A stretch of DNA of 64,000 nt from UBA4408 sp002389785 (GTDB lineage: Bacteria > Bacteroidota > Bacteroidia > UBA4408): contig DAORJK010000008.1 in NCBI GenBank assembly GCA_035438985.1, positions 1-64,000 of the forward strand. The letters run 5' to 3'. Of this stretch, positions 58,843 through 64,000 are shown piece after piece. A program made the translations under genes and the position numbers. The notes beneath the pieces were generated by a model that saw nothing but the letters and a program-made list of their open reading frames with translations, had not been told where the DNA came from and did no database searches. The first letter of the stretch is position 1, and the number at the start of each line of letters is the position of its first letter.

Positions 58843-60009
58843 TTAATTAAGGTTAGGTTTCGATTTTACAAATATACTATCTACACTTGGAAGTAGCGCA
58901 TTGGCAACAGTTTCGCCTCCAAGTGGCGATAAATGGCAATAATCAATCAGCAATTGCTTTTGACTCAATGCAGGAGTATTGAACGCCGGATTTAAATCCA
59001 CAAAGGGAACTTGGTATTTGTTGCTGAGAGTTTTCAAATAAGCAAGTACTTGAGGATATAATTTTTGAATCGCTTCATCCGTATGTAAAAAGGCTTTTTC
59101 GGCAGACGACAAATTTGTTTTATTTCGTAAAACAAGCATAGGCTGTAAGCTAACAATGGATTCAACTCCGTTAGCTTTTAAAATTAGCAGATTGGCTTCA
59201 ATCGCTCTTAAAAAATCTTGTTGAGCAGTTTTTTTATGCGCAGCAATTAGTTCTGCATCACTGGTAAAATCTTTGCCCGAGCGTATGCTTAATTTATCGT
59301 AGGAACTTGCATCGTTGTTGAGCATCCAGGAATAAACACCTCTTGCAAAACCGCTGTATTTGCTAAGCCACAGCCAGCCATAAGTAAACCAACCACCAAT
59401 ACTGGGTTGTTGCAATCGGGGTTTCCAAAACTGATACCGATTGCTTCCCATGTAATCGAATTCGGGATTGGTAAAATAATGATCGTTTGCACCATCCATA
59501 AACACAACCAAGTCGGGTGAATAATTGAGCAATTCGCTAAGTAAATAAGCAGTATGTTGAAATACCTGATAACCGGTAACTGCAGCATTTATTACTTCAA
59601 TTTTTTTACCGGGATGCAAGGCTTTCAGTTTTTGTTCGAGATAATAATCTACAGTCTCGTTCATGTAAATATGCACCAAAGGATAGGGTGGTGCAGAGCT
59701 AATGCCGTGTGCAGCCGAGCCACCCATAAAAAACACTCTAAATGTACCAGCCGGTTTTACTTTGCTAACCTCTGTGCTTCTTCTGAAACCTTGACCATTT
59801 ATAAGTATCCAATCTTTCTTACCATCGCCTTCTTTAAAATTCGGAATGTGAGAATAAATGCGGTATGAATCAAATTGAAACTTTGGTTTACTTGATTTTT
59901 TTAGAACAAATGATAGATACACTCTGCCAAAAAGTTCGAGGCAAATAATTAAAAATACAGTAATAAATGTGATGTATTTCCAATTGAGACTGGCAAAAAA
60001 TTTCTTCAT
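58843..60009 (-). CDS. SGNH/GDSL-hydrolase-like membrane-anchored protein
   Basis: The 388-aa protein has one N-terminal anchor helix (YITFITVFLIICLELFGRVY) and an extracytoplasmic SGNH-type domain. RVFFMGGSAAHGIS contains the nucleophile Ser block I; block III reads LVVFMDGANDHYF with the GxND; the C-terminal LIDYCHLSPLGGETVA gives the Asp-x-x-His block V. Such proteins are esterases or acyltransferases on surface sugars. It is 41 nt behind the carbamoyltransferase gene and 3 nt before DUF5989, so modification of the same polymer is likely. Confidence 0.85.
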   Translation of the reverse strand: MKKFFASLNWKYITFITVFLIICLELFGRVYLSFVLKKSSKPKFQFDSYRIYSHIPNFKEGDGKKDWILINGQGFRRSTEVSKVKPAGTFRVFFMGGSAAHGISSAPPYPLVHIYMNETVDYYLEQKLKALHPGKKIEVINAAVTGYQVFQHTAYLLSELLNYSPDLVVFMDGANDHYFTNPEFDYMGSNRYQFWKPRLQQPSIGGWFTYGWLWLSKYSGFARGVYSWMLNNDASSYDKLSIRSGKDFTSDAELIAAHKKTAQQDFLRAIEANLLILKANGVESIVSLQPMLVLRNKTNLSSAEKAFLHTDEAIQKLYPQVLAYLKTLSNKYQVPFVDLNPAFNTPALSQKQLLIDYCHLSPLGGETVANALLPSVDSIFVKSKPNLN

Positions 60010-60050
60010 TTTTTTAGGCTTCCTGATTTTTTGTTTTCAAAATTTTACAC

Positions 60051-61913
60051 TTAATCCAATTTAAATTCCTCTTTCCAGCTGTCCTTTTCGGTCCACTCGG
60101 GTTGGTTTTTTTTATCAAACAATATATTGCCAATTACTAAATAATCCATTTCGGTACGCATGAGGCATTTATAGGCGTCTTCGGGAGTGCAAACAATTGG
60201 TTCGCCTCGCACATTAAAACTGGTATTCACAATTACACTGTAGCCGGTAAGTTTTTTAAATGCTTCTATTAATTCATAGTAACGAGCATTTGTTTCTTTA
60301 TGAACGGTTTGTATTCGCGCCGAATAATCAATATGTGTAATCGATGGCAGATCACTGCGCAAGTAGTATAGTTTTTCTTTCAGCGATAAGGAAGCATAGT
60401 TTTCAGGAACTACTTTTCTTCTATCTGGATTTACGTCTTGTACAAGCAACATATATGGGGAAGTGCCCTTTAGCTGAAAATAATTCTTTGCATCTTCAGC
60501 TAAAACGGATGGGGCAAAGGGTCTGAATCCTTCTCGGTATTTTATTTTAAGGTTTAATTTCTTTTGCATTTCAGGATTTCGAGCATCGCCTATGATACTT
60601 CTGTTTCCTAATGCACGTGGTCCAAATTCCATGCGACCTTGAAACCAGCCAATCACATTTCCATCAGCAAGTAAAGCTGCAGTTTTTTCAGCCAATGCCG
60701 AAAATGAACTAAACGCTTCGAAATTGGCAACATACTTTTTAGCCATTTTTCGTGTGTCGTGATCAGCGTATTCAGGACCCAAGTAAGCACCTTTCATTTC
60801 ATCGGCTTGGGTAGTTGTTTCTCGAGGTTTATCAAAATAAATATAGAGAGCAGTATATGCTGCACCTAATGCGCCACCCGCATCACCTGCAGCCGGTTGG
60901 ATAAATAGGTTTGAAAAAATTTCAGCATTTTGAAGTTTTCCATTTGCCACACAATTTAATGCCACGCCACCCGCCAAACAGATGTTGTTGCTTCCGGTGA
61001 GCCGTTTAGCTTCCTTGGCCATAAGCAACACAATTTCTTCGGTTACTTGTTGTATGGCCAAACCCAGGTTACAATGATGTTGTGCTAATTCAGATTCGGC
61101 ACTGCGCACCGGAAAACCAAAAAGCTCTTCCCATTTCTTATCGTTGGTCATGCGCAAACCTGTGGCATAATTAAAATAGTCCTGATTTAAAAAAATGGAA
61201 CCATCCGGAAAAATTTGAATGAGTTTGGTGCGAATTGTGTTTTTATAAGTTTCGATATCCGGTGAATCAGGATTTCCGTAAGGCGCTAAACCCATTAATT
61301 TATACTCTCCTGAATTTACTTTAAAGCCAAGGTAATAGGTAAATGCAGAATAAAGTAGTCCCAACGAGTGTGGGAATTTTAATTCTTTGAGTAAGGTAAT
61401 TTTATTTTTCTCGCCTTTGCAGATGGATGCAGTTGCCCATTCTCCCACACCATCAAGGGTTAGAATGGCAGCATCGTCAAATGGAGAGGCATAATAAGCA
61501 CTGGCAGCATGAGAAAGATGGTGTTCGGGAAAGAGTAATTTAACCTTCTTTTTATCGTATGCTTGAATAAGTTTAAGTTCATCGTAAATGAGTTTTTTTA
61601 AAAACATTTTTTCCTTTAACCAAACAGGAATTGCTCTTAAAAAAGAAACCAAACCTTTGGGTGAAAAAGCATAATAAGTTTCGAGCAAACGTTCAAATTT
61701 AAGTAAGGGTTTATCGTAAAAAACGATAGCATCCAGTTTGTCGATAGTTAAACCGCTTTCTTCCAAACAATAAGTAACAGCATTTCTAGGAAAAGCCGGA
61801 TCGTGCTTAATTCGCGTAAATCGTTCCTCCTGTGCAGCTGCGATAATTTTTCCATCTACCAGCAATGCTGCGGCTGAATCGTGGTAAAAACAAGATATTC
61901 CAAGTATGTTCAT
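60051..61913 (-). CDS. NodU/CmcH-type carbamoyltransferase
   Basis: The 620-aa enzyme has two domains. The N-terminal Kae1-like domain starts ILGISCFYHDSAAALLVDGK and includes FPEHHLSHAASAYYASPFDD (metal His residues) and LTLDGVGEWATASI. The C-terminal YrdC-like domain has GWFQGRMEFGPRALGNRSII and later NTSFNVRGEPIVCTPEDAY. Enzymes of this family use carbamoyl phosphate and ATP to make a carbamoyl adenylate and then carbamoylate a sugar or antibiotic hydroxyl. The acceptor here is probably a surface polysaccharide, judged from the SGNH, SxtJ-like, membrane and glycosyltransferase genes around it. Confidence 0.93.
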   Translation of the reverse strand: MNILGISCFYHDSAAALLVDGKIIAAAQEERFTRIKHDPAFPRNAVTYCLEESGLTIDKLDAIVFYDKPLLKFERLLETYYAFSPKGLVSFLRAIPVWLKEKMFLKKLIYDELKLIQAYDKKKVKLLFPEHHLSHAASAYYASPFDDAAILTLDGVGEWATASICKGEKNKITLLKELKFPHSLGLLYSAFTYYLGFKVNSGEYKLMGLAPYGNPDSPDIETYKNTIRTKLIQIFPDGSIFLNQDYFNYATGLRMTNDKKWEELFGFPVRSAESELAQHHCNLGLAIQQVTEEIVLLMAKEAKRLTGSNNICLAGGVALNCVANGKLQNAEIFSNLFIQPAAGDAGGALGAAYTALYIYFDKPRETTTQADEMKGAYLGPEYADHDTRKMAKKYVANFEAFSSFSALAEKTAALLADGNVIGWFQGRMEFGPRALGNRSIIGDARNPEMQKKLNLKIKYREGFRPFAPSVLAEDAKNYFQLKGTSPYMLLVQDVNPDRRKVVPENYASLSLKEKLYYLRSDLPSITHIDYSARIQTVHKETNARYYELIEAFKKLTGYSVIVNTSFNVRGEPIVCTPEDAYKCLMRTEMDYLVIGNILFDKKNQPEWTEKDSWKEEFKLD

Positions 61914-61990
61914 AAGGGTTGAATGAGATCAACGAATGGCAAATAAAAGAAAAATAAAAGTGATGCAAAGGAAGGATTCGATAAAAGGAC

Positions 61991-63373
61991 TCATGCTTTG
62001 ATTCCTCCTTTAAGTTTAATTTCAGCGAGTGCTGCTTTTTCGGCCCTTCTTTTTTGCTGATAATAATTATTAATGATGAGCAAACTCGATAAATAGAAAG
62101 GCACTGCCGGAATTTTGTAACGTACCATTGCACCAAAGTTAGCCGAAGTTAATCCAACCGAAAAGGCAAAGAAAAGCGAAAATATAACTGAGAAAAACAG
62201 GATGGGTTCCTTAGCAATTACTTTATAAAAGCGGTAAATTCCTAATTTGACCAACAAAAATATGGTTAAAATCATCAATACCGAATTTTCGGTAGCAGCG
62301 ATAATCATTACAAAGTTTTTGCTTTCCCATAAAAAGGGACGAAACAATCCTGCCATAATAGCTTCCGGAAGTTTTGAAAGCACCCCGGTTGCAGAAGCAT
62401 CGAATTCACCAATATCAAAACTATTACCGCCGTAATAACTTTGTTTTAAATCGTATTGGGTATTTTGCGCTTTGTATAAAATATTTTCGGCTGAAGAGTA
62501 TTGTCCGAAATCGCTACTCAAATTAATCAAAAGCAAATATCCCAACAAGGATGCGGATAGTATTAAAAAGGGACCGGTAAGAATTTTGAGCAACCAGTTT
62601 TCAACTCGTTTTACTCGCTCAAAGGCAAACCACAAAAGGGTTCCCGGCATCAATGCAATAAAAATATAAGGTTTAATTTTAATCATGATGTAGGCCATAA
62701 TGATCATCATAATTACGTTGATGGTAACTTTATCGGGTTTCACAAATACCTTATAAAAGCTATAGGTAAACCAACAAGCACCCATTAAGGTATAGGTATC
62801 TTTTAGTATTCCTGATCCCCAAAAAAGTACAGAAGGAACCAACAAAATGGAATAATAAAATTGTTTGTGCATATCCGGAAAAATTTCACAAAATAAACGG
62901 AACAATTTCCAAATGCCACTGTATGAAATAGCAGCAAGAATAATGGAACTAACTAAGTAGCTGTTGAACGACAAAAATTGAATAACTGTGGTAAATCGAA
63001 TAACGGTAAACGATCCGCTTTCGCGATAATAGAAGGGCCAGCCGGTATCGTTATCGAATTCGGAATAATTTTCTTTGGTAAGGTGATCGGTCATAATCGA
63101 AAAAAAAGTTTCAGGACTTTTCGCATACAATTTAACCATGGTAACTGATCCATTAAAAAATGCAGTTGTATCTCCGCCGTTGTAATATAAGGTGTAAATT
63201 AAACAAAGGCTGATTGCACCCACTATTTTGGCAAGTAGGCCCATTTTAAAATAGCGGTAAATATGATTTTCCTTGATAAATTTAACCTGCACCAAATGCC
63301 CAATAATGAAGATAATTAAGATGTAAATGGGAGGTAAAATTAAATCCCATATACTGAGCACCGATTCTTTCAA
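61991..63373 (-). CDS. Polytopic membrane protein, possible polysaccharide polymerase or glycosyltransferase
   Basis: The 460-aa protein starts at a TTG (63373) because an in-frame stop lies just upstream and no ATG occurs in the first 40 codons. About ten hydrophobic helices alternate with loops. Visible marks are YYNGGDTTAFF after the second helix, FDNDTGWPFYYRES, VPSVLFWGSGILKDTYTLMG and the loop SYYGGNSFDIGEFDAS. The end is basic and Ala-rich. These fit GT-C or EpsG/Wzy-like membrane enzymes, but no unambiguous motif was found. It is likely co-transcribed with the carbamoyltransferase gene, 77 nt downstream, and is divergent from a glycosyltransferase. Confidence 0.65.
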   Translation of the reverse strand: MKESVLSIWDLILPPIYILIIFIIGHLVQVKFIKENHIYRYFKMGLLAKIVGAISLCLIYTLYYNGGDTTAFFNGSVTMVKLYAKSPETFFSIMTDHLTKENYSEFDNDTGWPFYYRESGSFTVIRFTTVIQFLSFNSYLVSSIILAAISYSGIWKLFRLFCEIFPDMHKQFYYSILLVPSVLFWGSGILKDTYTLMGACWFTYSFYKVFVKPDKVTINVIMMIIMAYIMIKIKPYIFIALMPGTLLWFAFERVKRVENWLLKILTGPFLILSASLLGYLLLINLSSDFGQYSSAENILYKAQNTQYDLKQSYYGGNSFDIGEFDASATGVLSKLPEAIMAGLFRPFLWESKNFVMIIAATENSVLMILTIFLLVKLGIYRFYKVIAKEPILFFSVIFSLFFAFSVGLTSANFGAMVRYKIPAVPFYLSSLLIINNYYQQKRRAEKAALAEIKLKGGIKA

Positions 63374-63389
63374 GTAAAGCTAAATTAGT

Positions 63390-64000
63390 ATGTTTGCAAG
63401 CAAAGCTAATGATGTTTTAAGAATAAAAAAATTGAATACTTTATTTCTTTCTTATGATGGAATGACGGATAGTCTTGGTCAATCGCAAGTTATACCTTAT
63501 TTAATAGGGGTATCAAAAAGCGGATATTCCATCTCAATTATTAGCTGTGAAAAACATGAAGCTTTTGAAAAAAACCACGCACACATTCGGCAGCTTTTAA
63601 GTCTCAATTCAATTGAATGGTTTCCATTAACTTATACCAAGAAACCGCCTGTATTGTCTACTTTGAAGGACTTGTTCCTTATGAAACAGAAGATGCAGCA
63701 GTTGCACCGTGAGAAAAAATTTAGCTTAGTACATTGCCGCAGTTATTTAACAGCTTTAATTGGTAAACAATTTTGTAGAAAAAACAGTCTTCCTTTTATT
63801 TTCGATATGCGCGGCTTTTGGGCCGATGAACGGATAGAAGGTGGTATTTGGAAATTGACGAATCCATTGTTTCATCGTATTTATCATTTCTTTAAAAACA
63901 AGGAACTTGAGTTTGCAAATGAAGCTGCAGCCACAGTTAGCTTAACTCATGCCGGAAAGCGTGAAATTCAAAACTGGAAAATTGATGCCGCACAAAAGGA
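63390..64000 (+). CDS. GT4-type glycosyltransferase, 3' end off window
   Basis: The frame is open from ATG 63390 to the right edge (203 codons). After a short lead the product reads NTLFLSYDGMTDSLGQSQVI, the standard start of many GT4/WbuB-like enzymes, followed by SLVHCRSYLTALIGKQF and FIFDMRGFWADERIEGG, both typical of the acceptor-binding N-terminal domain. The C-terminal donor-binding domain with its E-x7-E motif is beyond the edge. It divergently faces the reverse cluster and probably adds a sugar to the same surface polymer. A start at TTG 63432 or ATG 63462 is possible if the promoter box at 63389 is real. Confidence 0.82.
   Translation, partial: MFASKANDVLRIKKLNTLFLSYDGMTDSLGQSQVIPYLIGVSKSGYSISIISCEKHEAFEKNHAHIRQLLSLNSIEWFPLTYTKKPPVLSTLKDLFLMKQKMQQLHREKKFSLVHCRSYLTALIGKQFCRKNSLPFIFDMRGFWADERIEGGIWKLTNPLFHRIYHFFKNKELEFANEAAATVSLTHAGKREIQNWKIDAAQK
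63401..63408 (-). promoter_or_regulatory. Possible -7 element for the reverse polysaccharide unit
   Basis: The reverse reading TAGCTTTG fits TAnnTTTG, 28 nt upstream of the TTG start. On the forward strand TATGTTTG at 63389-63396 also fits but overlaps the proposed glycosyltransferase start. No paired -33 element was seen for either. Confidence 0.3.

Overview
The window looks like the chromosome of a free-living or environmental member of the Bacteroidota. Four lines of evidence support this: AT-rich DNA; the Bacteroidota-type -7 promoter element (TAnnTTTG) upstream of many genes with little sign of Shine-Dalgarno sites; several secreted proteins with type IX secretion (T9SS) sorting domains of type A and type B; and SusC/FepA-like TonB-dependent receptors with N-terminal carboxypeptidase-regulatory-like domains. 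No rRNA, tRNA, CRISPR array, insertion sequence or prophage was recognised. Most of the window is ordinary core and envelope metabolism, mixed with dispersed palindromic repeats, two toxin-antitoxin remnants or modules, and three envelope-related clusters.

Layout. 1-2.0 kb: a secreted beta-propeller protein broken by one in-frame TAA. 2.4-12.1 kb: an SDR epimerase, a repeat-rich non-coding stretch of about 1 kb, a steroid 5-alpha-reductase-like membrane protein, tpiA, prmA, a 1496-aa exported protein of unknown function, and plsY. 12.2-21.8 kb: dapD (reverse), an antitoxin with a decayed PIN toxin (two nonsense codons), ruvX-def-TPR lipoprotein, a tandem repeat array, folP-dacA (reverse), then DUF1599, DoxX-like, a lone ABC permease and an acyltransferase. 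21.8-27.2 kb: a TonB receptor, a T9SS protein, a Doc/Fic toxin-antitoxin pair, and a YtxH/holin-like membrane operon.

27.3-31.6 kb (reverse strand) is the most interesting region. It is a compact dlt-type operon in the order dltC-dltD-dltX-dltB-dltA, and it includes a 47-codon DltX-like microprotein that size cut-offs would miss. In Firmicutes this machinery D-alanylates teichoic acids, which Bacteroidota are not known to make. The adenylation enzyme also has Ile where characterised DltA enzymes have a substrate-selecting Cys. I infer an envelope-acylation system with a different acceptor and possibly a different amino or acyl substrate. A SxxK serine hydrolase lies just upstream on the same strand.

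31.8-48.3 kb: perR-katG, an outer-membrane protein, hutH - NTR-like protein - pyrophosphatase, an ECF sigma / anti-sigma / Spy-like triad, and a four-gene operon in which the two halves of a split transketolase flank MgtE and a VWA protein, followed by ychF. 48.3-57.7 kb: two large T9SS cargo proteins, a CDF metal exporter and a second TonB receptor. 57.7-64 kb: an EVE protein, then a surface-polysaccharide-type cluster (carbamoyltransferase, SGNH hydrolase, DUF5989 microprotein, SxtJ-like protein, polytopic membrane protein, and a divergent glycosyltransferase that runs off the right edge).
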